Assembly: GCA_943737045.1 (NCBI GenBank)
Contig: CALSFV010000375.1
Span: 62,001-126,000 of the forward strand
Reading direction: 5' to 3'
DNA length: 64,000 nucleotides
Source: Parapristionchus giblindavisi
Lineage: Eukaryota; Nematoda; Chromadorea; Rhabditida; Diplogasteridae
The translations under genes were made by a program, and so were the position numbers. The notes under the pieces are model-generated. The model did not search any database. It had not been told where the DNA came from and worked only from the letters and a program-made list of their open reading frames with translations. This document shows, piece after piece, positions 1-10,829 of this stretch; positions within the stretch are counted from its first letter, which is position 1; each line of letters opens with the position of its first letter.

Positions 1-2187
1 ATTGGAGTCCCTAGGGGCGACATACACTTTAGCCAAAAAATTGACCCAAATTATCGATTTTTGATCTACCAAAAGTCGAAAAATCAAAATGTGATTTCCA
101 TGGCATGTTATATACCATTCGATAGAGGATCGAAAGTTAAATAAGAATACCAAGTTTCATAAGTTTTCATAACTCCATGTTCGAGAAAAATCCAATTTTC
201 CGAATTTTGACAAGATTTTTTTGTTTTGATCTCATGGCTTACTATGTTACCACTATTTCCTTTTTTTAAATTTTTGATATGTTGTGTGAAAATGAATGGG
301 CTATCCGAATATCACACTTATTTGGACCTGCTACAAGGCAGTCATAGTGATATGAAGTGAAATCTAACCCCATTCTAACGCCCGAACGCCGACGCAGGTT
401 CGAATCCGGGTCCGAGCTTCAATTTTTGCAAATTTTTTTTCGCCTCAAATATGATTTTAAATTATATTTTCATGTGATTCACCGTCTTTTCACTAATGTA
501 TTGTACGAAATACTCACACACTTTATCAGAAATACTAAAAAATCGTATTTCTGATACGAAATCAGAAAAATGCATGGGACGAGGGAAAATAACAGTTTTT
601 CGACAGTGGTATTTCTTTAAAATGCATTTTTTTGCTATTTTCTATTAAAAGAAGATAAATTTACAATGAAACTTATCATCTCGGTTTTCGCAAAATGTTT
701 GAAAAATTTCTTACAAAGATCATAGATCAAAGTATAAAGATCAGAGATCAAACTTCAGCAATATAATAAAAACTTTTCTGAACATCTCTAAAATATATAG
801 GTGCTTTGAAAATAAGAGATTCCATCAAAAGAGGCACAGGGTTGACTCCGATTTCAAGCTGTAAATGGGCTGCGAATTTGAGCCCCAAAACTGAAAATTC
901 AGCTTATAGATATGCTAACGTTCAAACAATTTGGGCCAAAATAATGCAAATGGCGAGTGATGTTTATCCACAGTCATATCTTTGGTAGTCATAGCTCTTC
1001 ATTCGTCCTCATGGCAATTTTTTTTGGAAGGACTGATTTTGAGATCCTACCGTTCAAAGGGCAGGTCTTCTAAAACTATGGTTCCTCAGCCACAGCGTTC
1101 TCATGACTTTCAAAGCAAGAACGACCGCTCAACATACAAACTCTCTCGAATACAATGGTCTCTCCTTTGTCTTGCTTTGGAAGAAAAATGGCTTGGACCA
1201 GAATACTGTGCAGCAGATAGTATCATATATTTAGTCTCCTAATTTTGGTTTAGTTCTGATTCCTTTAAGACCCACAGCTAACGTTCTGCTAAGGTAAACT
1301 CGGTTACATCGGGTGCGCTTAAACTTGCGCTTTCTCTCCCTCGTAGTTCTCGTTCCTGCGCCTCTTTTGATGAAATCTCTTATTTTCAAAGCTCGTACAT
1401 ATGTTAGAGACGTTTAGAAAAGTTTATGTTCTATTGCTGAACTTTGGTCTCTGATCTTTATGCTTTGATCTTTGATCTTCGTCTACAATTCTTTAAACAT
1501 TTGCGATTTTTAGAGTTTCATTGTATATTTATCCTCTTTTAACAGAAAATAATTTAAAAAACGCATTTAAAAAAAGTATCACTGTCGAAAAACTGTTATT
1601 TTCCCTCGTCCCATGCATTTTCTGATTTCGTATCAGAAATACGATTTTTTAGTATTTCTGATAAAGTGTGTGAGTATTTCGTACAATACATTAGTGAAAA
1701 GACGGTGAATCACTTGAAAATATAATTTAAAATCATATTTGAGGCGAAAAAAAATTTGCAAAAATTTAAGCTCGGACCCGGATTCGAACCTGCGTCGGCG
1801 TTCGGGCGTTAGAATGGGGTTAGATTTCACTTCATATCACTATGACTGCCTTGTAGCAGGTCCAAATACGTGTGATATTCGGATAGCCCATTCATTTTCA
1901 CACAACATATCAAAAATTTAAAAAAAGGAAATAGTGGTAACATAGTAAGCCATGAGATCAAAACAAAAAAATCTTGTCAAAATTCGGAAAATTGGATTTT
2001 TCTCGAACATGGAGTTATGAAAACTTATGAAACTTGGTATTCTTATATAACTTTCGATCCTCTATCGAATGGTATATAACATGCCATGGAAATCACATTT
2101 TGATTTTTCGACTTTTGGTAGATCAAAAATCGATAATTTGGGTCAATTTTTTGGCTAAAGTGTATGTCGCCCCTAGGGACTCCAATC
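1..2187. mobile_element. Large foldback (inverted-repeat) element, left end outside window
   Basis: Bases 1 to about 835 are the near-perfect reverse complement of about 1360 to 2187, around a non-repeated centre of about 500 bp. The first bases, ATTGGAGTCCCTAGG, are matched by the complement ending at 2187, so the left end may lie outside the window. Each arm carries the same 65-codon open frame (357-554 plus, 1633-1830 minus), which is a by-product of the symmetry and resembles no family I know. The arms also hold a GGTTCGAATCC stretch like a tRNA T-arm or pol III B box. The right arm interrupts the reverse transcriptase of the neighbouring gypsy-like element, so the foldback inserted later. 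No transposase is visible. Confidence 0.75.
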
Positions 2188-3569
2188 ATCAAATATGAGT
2201 CACCTAGGATGATTTTGAAACATTGTGCCATGCCCCCACAGACACCCCTCCGCTGTAAGGGAGAATGCGTTTTAACACCGAACGGTAATCTGTGGTACTG
2301 ATACAGTCCACGATGCGTATTGATCACGAGCAGCTTCTTAGCTTCCTCGTCGACTTCAACTTGGAGATACGCATCCGAGAAATCGATCATGGAGAAAACT
2401 GTTCCACCATTCAATGAGGCGAATATGTCTTCCGGCAGCTTGAGCGGATGAGTACAATCCTCCAGACAGTCATTCAGACCTGTCTTGAAATCAGCACACA
2501 ATCTCTTTGCACCATTCTTCTTTGCGACTAGCAAGAACGGAGCCGCCCACTCCGAGTGTTCCACCTTGGAAATCACTCCCATATCACATAATCGATCGAT
2601 CTCCTTATCACACACCTGCTGGATGGCATACGGCACTTGCCGCTTGTTACAGAATACCGGCTTCACGCTCGGTTTCAGGTACAACTTCGCTGCAGACTTA
2701 TTGTACTTGCCCAGTCCAGGCTCACAGACTTCTGGGAAGACATCCTTTACCCAGGCTGCGTAGTCTCCTGACTTGATGTGTGCAATCACCGTTTCATCAT
2801 TCTCATCAGAGAATGCTCTCTTCAAGTCTAGCTTGAAGAATACATCATTGCCGACTAGTCGAATCGGTCTTGGGGTGACGTGGATCCATGCGTCACACTT
2901 CATTCCACAGTATTCCATTTTACTGCGAAACTTGCCGAGGATCTTCATACCTTGTCCATTTGCACATGATACGGTACATGGAGCGGGAACCAACTCAGGG
3001 TTCTTCATCTCCTTCCAGTCAACCTCCGAGATGAGCGTCAGATCAGATCCTGTGTCAAGTTGACACTCCATCTGTTTTCCATCCATGGAAACATTCACAT
3101 ACACACGATTGCCTTCAATCAGATTGCAATCCTTAACTTGTACTGAATTGTTCCGGAAGTTCTTCTTCGGTCTCATTTCTGGATGCTTCAACCAGCATCT
3201 CTCATCAGTATGACCATTCTTGCCACAATGCGTACATTTCACATTGGTCTTTGATCTCTCGGTCTTTTGACTCTTATGATTCTTTCCCTTATCTTCAGGT
3301 ACTCTCACAATATTGGCTGTATTCGTCTGCACTGCTGAGTCTTCACGCTCAAATGCTCTCGAATATCTTTCAATAAATGGTCCTTTAGTCACTTGACTAT
3401 GGCTCCTTTCTCCATTAACAACTGTCTCTTTACTCGCTAACTTCTCGAGTATCTCATTGTTCTTCTTGTTCTGTTCACTCTGCACGTTCATGAACTGCTG
3501 TTGCATGTTCGCTATCATCTCCAATACCGATGCTAACGTAACTGCTTCAGTTTTCTCCACACGATGCAT
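2188..3569 (-). pseudogene. Ty3/gypsy-like gag-pol fragment, interrupted in reverse transcriptase
   Basis: The minus-strand open frame from 3569 shows the order of a gypsy-type LTR retrotransposon polyprotein. It has a glutamine-rich helical start, a CCHC zinc knuckle at residues about 112-125 (C-x2-C-x4-H-x4-C), a retropepsin active site (DTGSD at about 172-176), and the first part of a reverse transcriptase including the FSMIDFSDAYLQVEV and HRLPFGV blocks. Past that point similarity decays and the frame appears shifted. The sequence then runs into the foldback element at 2187, near where the catalytic YxDD box would be. The rest of RT, RNase H and integrase are absent from the window. An LTR and primer-binding-like site lie upstream at 3825-4081. 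This is a broken transposon copy, not a working gene. Confidence 0.85.
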
Positions 3570-3847
3570 CCTTACTACGAATTATTTGAGTTCGCTTAGC
3601 TCAAAAAAATCGCGATAGCCTTCGGCGTGCCTCTTGCAATAACGTTGCACTTACTACTTGTATTGCCAAATACAAGTCTGCCTATACTTGCCAAAGTATA
3701 GTAATATCTGTATTAACAAATACAGATCTGCCTAACTCTGTATTACCAAATACAGAGAAAGTGAACAACAAGAACAACAAAAGAAACAAGAAAGAATAAG
3801 AATTCACTTACGCGTTTGCTCGTCAAACAATCCTGGTCGCCAATAAT

Positions 3848-4080
3848 GTTATGTCCTTAGGCACAACAAGTAGTAATAATGTAGAGACTTTATTGAGAGA
3901 GAGAAACAGTACCACCGGTACAAAGGAACGAACTAGATAAGAATGAAGGAATGACCAATATAGACAGCACGTCAACTAGGGTGACGTGTCATTGACATAG
4001 AATAGGGAAATGGGTCATACGCAAATGTATAAGCTATGGTGCAGTCTGATTATGCTAATAGACTTTAGAGCAGACATGGC

Positions 4081-4081
<1 letters not shown>
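3848..4081 (-). repeat. Putative 5' LTR of the gypsy-like element, with adjacent primer-binding site
   Basis: Read on the minus strand this 234-bp segment begins TGCCATGTCTGC and ends GGACATAACA, the TG...CA termini of an LTR. Just inside it, at about 3824-3845, the minus strand reads TGGCGACCAGGATTG after a short spacer. This is the usual position and style of a gypsy primer-binding site. The outer end abuts an (AAT)n tract. The partner LTR is not in the window, so the boundaries rest on termini and position only. Confidence 0.6.

Positions 4082-4142
<61 letters not shown>
4082..4142. repeat. (AAT)n microsatellite at left edge of duplication copy A
   Basis: About 20 AAT units. The same microsatellite (15152-15222) precedes the second copy of the duplicated segment, so the left breakpoint of the duplication falls in or beside this tract. 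Confidence 0.95.
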
Positions 4143-4144
<2 letters not shown>

Positions 4145-4377
4145 TTCATACGTATTCATGAATAAACATGTAAGTATATGTAGTGAGATCAACTCCTATT
4201 CTCCATTATTTCCCGCATTCTTGCATATATTATGCTAATTAATTCTACTCTGATTTAAATTGAATTAAAATGAAATTATATTTAAATTGAATTTTGGTCA
4301 TTTTGCCATAGGAATTAGTTCCTCCAATCATTTTTTTCATTCATTCCAACATAATTGTAAAGGTCTGAACGGTCGAA

Positions 4378-7086
4378 ATGACTAGCACGCTTGTTACCAA
4401 AACGGGCGAGATGACTACCACGGCTGATACTAGAACGGTCGAAACGACGAACACGGCTGCTACAACAACCATGGTATGCTATCGATCAGCATTATTGATT
4501 TATTGATTATCTAAGATTATTATTGATTTATTGATTTTTACAGAGTGTTGAACAACCTCTTTCCGATTCATCGGTTCGCATTCGAGCTAAAGCCACGGAG
4601 CAATTCGTTTTGGTAGAGTTCAGAGAGATCAAAGATCAAAGATCAAAGACCAAAGTACCACCTACAGATCACTGGTGGCGAGAATAAAAAGATTCCCATC
4701 GCTCTGCTCCGTGAACGTATGAACGATATGAAAGGTTTTAAATTTGTAGTTTGATCTTTCATCTTTGATTTTTGAATTCTTAGATGAATTGGGTCTAACG
4801 GATGTTCAGATCAAGGAATTTCTTAAATTCGGAGATAAGAACAAAGATCGATGCATCGATCTGAAGGAGTATGAGAATATGGTAGTCATCTGATCAAACT
4901 ACAAAGGGCAAAGTGCAAACTACAAAATACAGATGGCTTCGACCCTCGGACGATCTACAGCTATGCGAGCCGCGATGACCATTCTAGTTGATGGTGTCAT
5001 TGCCAAGAATGAGCGACTCAAAGTTTGATCTTTGATCTTTGTCTAGAGATCAACGATCACTTTTTTAAGGTTCATTCGTACATTGACCACTACAATTGTC
5101 TACCGCCACCCACCTTCATCATACTTATATCACTGGTTCAGGTACTTCGTCATGTTAGGTTTTGTGATCTTTGGTCTTTGATCTTTGCAGGTTTGCACGT
5201 TTCTCGGTTACTACCTGAGCACGGACCCAGAGATCCGTGGAGGCGTTATGACCTATTGTGCCGGATGCCATATCGACGGAAAGGTTACTGCATCTTATTG
5301 TTAGTAATCAATAATTATATACATTTCCAGCCGGGACCACTCATGTTCAATCCGAAAGTGCGTGAGGAAGTATGGCGTTTTTTCACTTATCAATTCTTGC
5401 ATTCCGGGTACTGTAGATACTCAAGGCTTACTGTATTATCGATTGATTCTCAGATTAAACCATCTTCTCGGTAATTTGGTCATGCAATTGATCATCGGCA
5501 TTCCTCTTGAGATCGTCCACAAGTTTTGGCGTATCGCTCCTGTTTATCTTTTAGCTGTAGGCACTGGTACAGTAATTCACCCGTCTACCGTAACCTACCG
5601 TATTCCATTTCGCTGCAGGAGCCTGCCTGCATTACACCCTCGATCCTACTATCTCTCTCGTGGGCGCTTCAGCTGGCGTTTACGCGCTCATCACTGCTCA
5701 TCTCGCTAATGTTGCCATGGTGAGCTGTGGCGACGTTTCCTAATTGTACAATTCCAATGCAGAATTGGAGCGAGATGCCGTTCCGATGGGTGCGTCTGGC
5801 AGTCGTCGGCGGTTTCGTTATATTCGATGTCACGAGTACGGTCTATCGACGTGTGTTCGCAAATGAGTGCGACAAGGTACGGTAGGCACACCATAAATGA
5901 GTCCTATGTATGCCTGATTACGGTAGGGCTAAGCATGATTGTTATGTCAGTGTAAGTATGAATGAAAGTAATGTAATGTGCTTGCCGTAGACGTATGACA
6001 GAAATCTTCGCCCTACACGTTCTGAGGTACTAGGTCGAATGAGAACCGATGAATAATAACCGACTGGATGATAACCATTTGCATATGAGAGTCAAGCGCT
6101 AATGAATAAAGTATACAAATGGTTATCATTCAGTCTGTTATTATTCATCGGTTCTCATTCTACCCAGTGCCCTTTCTGACGTCACATTTGTCGAACGACC
6201 ATATAGACAGACAGACAGATCGACAGACCGTGTATGCCTAATCATTCTCAGATATCCCACTCTGCGCATATCGCCGGTGCCATCACCGGATTCTGCTTCG
6301 GACTCATCGCTCTTCACAACATCGTTGTAAGTTCGAACTTTGATCTTTGATCTTAGATCTTTAATCTAGCATCCATCTTTGTAGTATAATCTTACAAGGG
6401 AACTATCTCAGCTCGCGGAAAGCAAACTGGATGAAAATTTGCATAGAGATAGTCGAACGTGTTACAAAATCGGAGAAGTCCACAAATTCTGGCGTGCAAT
6501 AGCCGAGACAGAAAATGGATCCAATATTTGTTCACATTTGCAGAAACTCCTCCTGTAAACGATTTTTCGATGCATGTTTTGTTCCCTGAGTGAAGATAAC
6601 AAGTGGAGCGGTGGTATATTGGCCAGTATCTTGGGTATCATAGCGAAAAATCGTTTACAGACAGTTTCAGCAAATGTGACCAAACTTTGAAGCCATTTTC
6701 TGGCTCGGCTATTGCACGCCAGAATTTTTAGACTTCACCAATGATCTTATAACACGTTCAGCTATGTCTATGCAAATTTTTATCCAGTTTGCTTTCCGCG
6801 AGCTGAGATAGTTCCCTTGTTAGATATATAAAGTCCAATATTTGATCTTTGGTCCATATGTGTACTACTGGTCTTGTTGTCTACTCTTTCATAGATGAAA
6901 AGTCAATATTTAATCTTTGATCTTTGATCCTTGCAGTCTGAAAGATGGGAGCGTCGTGTTCGCATCGTCTTCTTAATCGTTTACGTCTTTTTCGTCGCCT
7001 TCATCATTGGCGCTGTTGTCTTCCAACCGCACACGGCCGATCCCGTTTGGGATGCGTCAAAGTGTACCAAAAAAGTGATCGTCTGA
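4378..7086 (+). CDS. EF-hand rhomboid intramembrane protease, copy A
   Basis: Thirteen exons read by eye: 4378-4473, 4544-4612, 4668-4734, 4784-4881, 4933-5022, 5070-5141, 5191-5283, 5331-5407, 5454-5566, 5619-5719, 5763-5876, 6252-6326 and 6937-7086. Phases close exactly and give 404 residues. A Thr-rich start is followed by an EF-hand loop (DKNKDRCIDLKE, canonical ligand spacing), then rhomboid transmembrane segments. Signatures are the WRFFTYQFLHSG...HLLGN block, the catalytic serine in GASAGVYAL, AHLANV, and the catalytic histidine in AHIAGAITGF. Known relatives (RHBDL family, C. elegans ROM-1) cleave membrane proteins within the bilayer, including EGF-like ligands. The dyad is intact, so activity is likely. 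Substrate is unknown. The nearly identical copy B starts at 15455. Confidence 0.9.
6033..6164. mobile_element. Small hairpin MITE in rhomboid A intron
   Basis: A 132-bp palindrome begins GGTCGAATGAGAACCGATG and ends with its complement near CTCATTCTACC. A shorter, left-truncated version lies at the matching position of rhomboid B (about 17139-17263). The insertion is therefore older than the segmental duplication. Confidence 0.75.
6395..6819. mobile_element. PIF/Harbinger-type MITE with TTA target duplication
   Basis: The ends are CAAGGGAACTATCTCAGC and its exact complement, about 40 bp of terminal repeat, flanked on both sides by TTA (6392-6394 and 6820-6822). Rhomboid B has the uninterrupted intron with a single TTA at the same point (about 17466-17470), which is an empty site. 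The 3-bp TTA duplication is the hallmark of PIF/Harbinger elements. There is no coding capacity. Confidence 0.85.
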
Positions 7087-7751
7087 TCTTTGATCGTCTG
7101 ATCTTTGATCTCTCATCTCGACCGAGTCATCACTAACCAACGCCACAAGGAATGAGTCTTAACTGATGTGGTTGTGTTAAAGACAATGAACTCGTTATTG
7201 ATTTATCGATTTGAATGGCAAGGTGTACAAAAGGGGAATGAAGCACAGACATGGATTGTTAGGGTGGTTGAGCACATTGATTACGGTAGATGGATTGCAA
7301 GTGAGGTGTACAGTACATTAGGAAAGTGTTACGATAGATTAAGATTACGGTAGATCAGGGAGGTTACGATACTTCGGGTAGTCCCCATCGATGAATGAGC
7401 ATGCTCAAAACGGGATCACGTTTGATGAATTTGACCGCGCGATCATGGGTGACCATTGTGAAGTCGTTACCGTTTACCTACAAGGAAAAAATTATTTCTT
7501 TTTTTGGTTTTTTTTATAATCGTTTCTGATATATGTAACAATCTCACCTATGCAAAGGCACTGTTCAAAAATGCGAAAACTAAGAAATGGATGAGAGAGT
7601 TTGTAAAACGATGAGAGTTTCTCTTTTTCGGAACGTATGAACACAACAATGGATAGTGAGAGTTTCAAATTAGCTGGACTCTTCTCAAAGTACATATTCA
7701 ATGGATTTTAAGCCATGTCAAATTGATGAGATACATAAAAAAATAAGTTAA

Positions 7752-8115
7752 AGAAGGTGGCCCACGATGTTTTGGGTGCGCTATTGACAAGAAGAACGTG
7801 GGACATAGGAAGCGACATTAGGTTCTCTATTAGATTTGAGAGATCGACCCCGTAGAGCATGTAGCTCAGTGGTTATTAGTCAGCGCTTGTAACCGCGACA
7901 CGAGGGTTCGATTCCCGTTTGCAACTTTCTATATATTTGTCCTTCAAATTCAAAAACTCGCGCCTTTCCCTGGGGGATCAATGAACTTTATGCTCGGATT
8001 ACGACATGCCGGTGCACCTAAAATTTTTGAGAAAATTGTTTTTGAGTACAGGAAGATGTGGTCTATAGTTCTGCCTGGCCAGTTTAGCCACGAAAAAACT
8101 CGTGGGTCCCCTTCT
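7752..8115. mobile_element. Terminal-inverted-repeat element flanked by TTAA
   Basis: The left end AGAAGGTGGCCCACGA is mirrored by TCGTGGGTCCCCTTCT on the right, and both are flanked by TTAA (7748-7751, 8116-8119). It is not recognisable in the matching intron of the other TAX1BP3 copy. TTAA flanks are typical of piggyBac-type insertion, but TTAA is itself palindromic and could belong to the repeat, so the class is tentative. Confidence 0.55.
7853..7925 (+). other. tRNA-like sequence, probably a tRNA-derived relic
   Basis: It contains an A-box-like TAGCTCAGTGGTTA and a B box GGTTCGATTCC at tRNA spacing. However, acceptor arms do not pair and the anticodon stem is poor. It lies inside the TTAA-flanked element, so it may be a captured or SINE-like tRNA fragment rather than a functional gene. 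Confidence 0.35.
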
Positions 8116-8363
8116 TTAAGTTAGCTGTTTAAAAAAAAGATTTTTAACTCACTCGCAGTATCTTATCATGCCTCCTCAGTCCGGCTCGATCAGCGGGAGA
8201 ATCTGCCTCGATGTATGTGACGTAGATACCCTACAAAGATCAAAGATCAAAGACTAAGCACCGATTCGAAGAAAAATCACAAAGGTGTTTTATCTGATGG
8301 AATAAATATATAAATAAATAAAAAATATTCAATGGACCAATTCGTGAACCAACTAAATTTACA

Positions 8364-9663
8364 TTATGACGGAATGTGCGGGATGTTTTGTTCATCGGAA
8401 GGTACGCTCGCTTCGGGAACTAATTACCGGATCCTTAATCCGGCTTTTCTTGTATTGATTGATTTTCGTGACTACAGTAATCTAAATTCTTCTAGCCAGG
8501 ACCACTAATGTTCGTGCCGAAATTGCGAGCAGATGTCTGGCGCTTCTTCACATGTCAATTTCTCCACGCTGGGTAAGCCTCTAAAATCGATATTTCAATT
8601 TTATGGGAAAAATATTCATTTCTCTCATGCATCATCCAAGACAATTCGAATAGTTTCATTGAATTGTTCCGATCATTCCATGTTTACAGTAACTAATCGA
8701 TAATTACAGTATCCCTCATCTGCTCGGAAACATGATCATGCAATTACTGATCGGTGTTCCTCTTGAGATCGTCTATCTTCTAAAACCCGGCTCTGCAGAA
8801 CTGGAACGAGATGCCATTCCGATGGGTGCGACAGGCGGTAGTTGGTGTCTTTCTTTCCTTTGATGTTGGAGGCACCGTCTATCGTCGACTATTTGCCGGA
8901 GAGTGTGATACGGTAGGTTCTAGAGTACGGTATTTAGAAATGATTCAATCAATATAGTACTGTATCAGATTGTACCGTTTACTTTATCATAATTAGAGAG
9001 TTATGGGTTTAACAAAATGTAAATTTATTCCGTGATTTTCTGTTCAACAGTTGAGAAAAATAATGAAAATCAGAAAAAAACTCCTCGTTTTACACACTCT
9101 CTCGCTGCCTCTACTTTTATATTCGTGACTTTTGAACTCTACATAAGACAGCGATTTCCATTTCATCATGTTTTCAATTCAATCGATCTACCGTAATCTT
9201 TACAGATCTCACACTCGGCTCACATCGCCGGAGGCATCACCGGCTTTTGCTTCGGCGTTTTCACCTTGCACAATGTTGTTGTGAGTTTGATCTTTGATCT
9301 CTGCCCTTACATAGCTTGATCTTTGATCTTTATATTTGCATTGCTCGTCTGTAATATTTAAAGGTACATGGATAGATCTTTAATCTTTATAGTAACATAG
9401 TTTATCTTTGATCTTTGATCTCTAACTGCACAAAGTTTGATCTTTGATCTCTAACTGCACAAAGTTTGATCTTTGATCTCTAAATGCACAAAGTTTGATC
9501 TTTGATCTTTTGCAGAAGCAAACATGGGAGAAGGTGGTTCGTGTCATCTGTCTTGTCGCCTATGTATGCCATCTTCCTTATTGGAATCATTCTTATGGCC
9601 ATTCTCCAACCGCCCACTGCCAAGCCCATCTGGGATAATGCCGATTGCGGCGCCAATCTTTGA
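8364..9663 (+). pseudogene. Third rhomboid paralogue, broken: catalytic-serine exon missing, frameshift
   Basis: Exon remnants follow the order of rhomboid A. They are part of exon 7 (MTECAGC, ending near 8402), exon 8 (PGPLMFVPKLRADVWRFF, ends in HAG), exon 9 start (IPHLLGNMIMQLLIGVPLEIV, about 8711-8776), exon 11 (NWNEMPFRWVRQAVVG), exon 12 (SHSAHIAGGITGFCFG, about 9207-9280) and exon 13 (from 9516). The end of exon 9 and all of exon 10, which would carry GASAG with the nucleophilic serine, are deleted. Only about 25 bp separate exon 9 from exon 11. Exon 13 has one extra base after VAYV that breaks the frame. Everything upstream of exon 7 is absent. It is more diverged than A from B, so it comes from an older duplication. 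Confidence 0.85.
9417..9510 (+). repeat. Tandem repeat, about 28-bp unit, built on GATCTTT
   Basis: Three to four consecutive units contain GTTTGATCTTTGATCTCT followed by AACTGCACAAA, just before the last exon of the broken rhomboid. It shows the intronic GATCTTT motif expanding as a larger unit. Confidence 0.85.
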
Positions 9664-10040
9664 TCTTTGATCTTTTGTAGTTTGATCTTTGAACTTTACA
9701 GTTTGATCGTAAGTCGCATATCATACTTACTTTGTATTACTGCCAAAAACATATCATGTATGTACCTACTTATCCAATGCAATCAATTACGGGCCTAATT
9801 ATCGATTTATTCTAATGTGCCAATCAATATTCATGATATATTCTTGTTCCTGTTCAAACTCTACCCACTTTCAACGTTGAAAATATCTGTGATAATAAAT
9901 GATAATCGCAATATTTCCTTGTTAAATTTCGATTTACCGTAATAAATTTATCTGACCTCGGGGGGTATTTTAAGATTCATAATTAAATGTTTAAACAATA
10001 TGATAAAGTCAGGAGGTAAGAAAGAAGGCTACGATTACTA
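9664..10040. other. Intergenic stretch without visible genes
   Basis: AT-rich DNA downstream of the broken rhomboid, with one GATCTTT run near 9660-9685. Nothing else recognisable is present. Confidence 0.6.
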
Positions 10041-10058
10041 GATCGTAGCATACAATAC

Positions 10059-10829
10059 TTATGAGTTACGAATATAAAACTTAAATACATTGGCACTATG
10101 GGTACAAACAACACTATTGTCAAGATTATTCCATTTTTGCACAATACGATTTGTCAAAAAAGATGAGATCTTTTTTGTGTGAGATCTGTGGGTTCTTAAA
10201 TATAAATTATGTCTACGTGAAGTGTTGGTAATATTAGGGAATAGAAAAAGTTTATGGGCATCAAGGTCAAGATGTGAGTGGATTACATTGTACGTGAATA
10301 TGAGGTCATTCTGATCTCGGCGGGAGTGAAGTGAAGGGAGCTTGAGGTGTTGTATGCGCTCCAGGTAAGGTCGATATGGCAGATTACACTTGCTGAACAC
10401 GAGCCTGGAAAATCAATGAAGGACGGACTCGATACGTGCAATAAGGGATATGGATTGAGGAGACCAAAGTTCACTGCAGTACTCTAAAATAGGACGGACA
10501 TATGTTGTAAAGAGACGGGCATACACATTTATACTACGGGACTTAAACGATCGATGAATAAACGCACAACGTGCTGATGCCTTTGTTACTATATTTTCAA
10601 TGCGATCATTGAATTCTAGCTTGTTGTTGTAGGTTATCCCGAGATCCTTGATTTTGTCAACTACTGGAAGGGTGCAGTTACCGATAAAGAACGAGACATC
10701 AGGATGATTTCGACCGAGATGCATAACAACTGTTTTAGTAGGGGACATGGATAATCCCCATGTCTTAGACCATTGATTAATGCGATCCAGTGATTCTTGC
10801 AATAAGGACGTGTTAGATACGGTATACAA
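10059..10829 (-). pseudogene. Decayed non-LTR retrotransposon, end of reverse transcriptase and C-terminal part
   Basis: Two minus-strand open frames (10413-10829, then 10059-10400) together read like the end of a LINE ORF2. The first has INQWSKTWGLSMSPTKT, then DLGITYNNKLEF and YVRPILEYCSELWSP. The second has LERIQHLKLPSLHSRRDQND and ends with IVQKWNNLDNSV. This order is typical of the thumb and C-terminal region of CR1/jockey-type elements. A frame break near 10400-10415 separates them. The catalytic RT core and endonuclease are absent, so the copy is 5'-truncated and dead. Confidence 0.8.

Larger units (their letters stand above)
7364..8230 (-). pseudogene. TAX1BP3-like PDZ gene, 5'-truncated copy (exons 3 and 4 only)
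   Basis: Minus-strand exon 3 (8153-8230) and exon 4 (7364-7477) match the complete gene at 18016-19020. They encode the second half of a PDZ domain, from GIYVTYIEADSPADRAGL to VNGNDFTMVTHDRAVKF. Reading frame and splice sites are intact, but exons 1 and 2 are missing because the duplicated block ends just upstream at about 8282. The lost part includes the carboxylate-binding GFKIGGG loop, so a working PDZ domain is not expected. The intron is enlarged by the element at 7752-8115. Confidence 0.85.
4143..8282. repeat. Segmental duplication, copy A
   Basis: From the AAT tract to about 8282 the sequence is closely similar, introns included, to 15222-18621. It holds rhomboid A and the last two exons of a TAX1BP3-like gene. 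Differences from copy B are mainly insertions: a TTA-flanked MITE at 6395-6819 and a terminal-repeat element at 7752-8115. Homology stops just after the shared GAAAAATCAC near 8280, and a third rhomboid fragment starts within 100 bp. Confidence 0.9.

Noticed and set aside
2485..3063. Plus-strand open frames of 89-96 codons
   Set aside because: Antisense shadows of the gypsy-type polyprotein.
8760..8805. A 28-base intron (GTCTATC...CTGCAG) that could rescue the third rhomboid
   Set aside because: Too short to splice, and it would still leave out the catalytic-serine exon.
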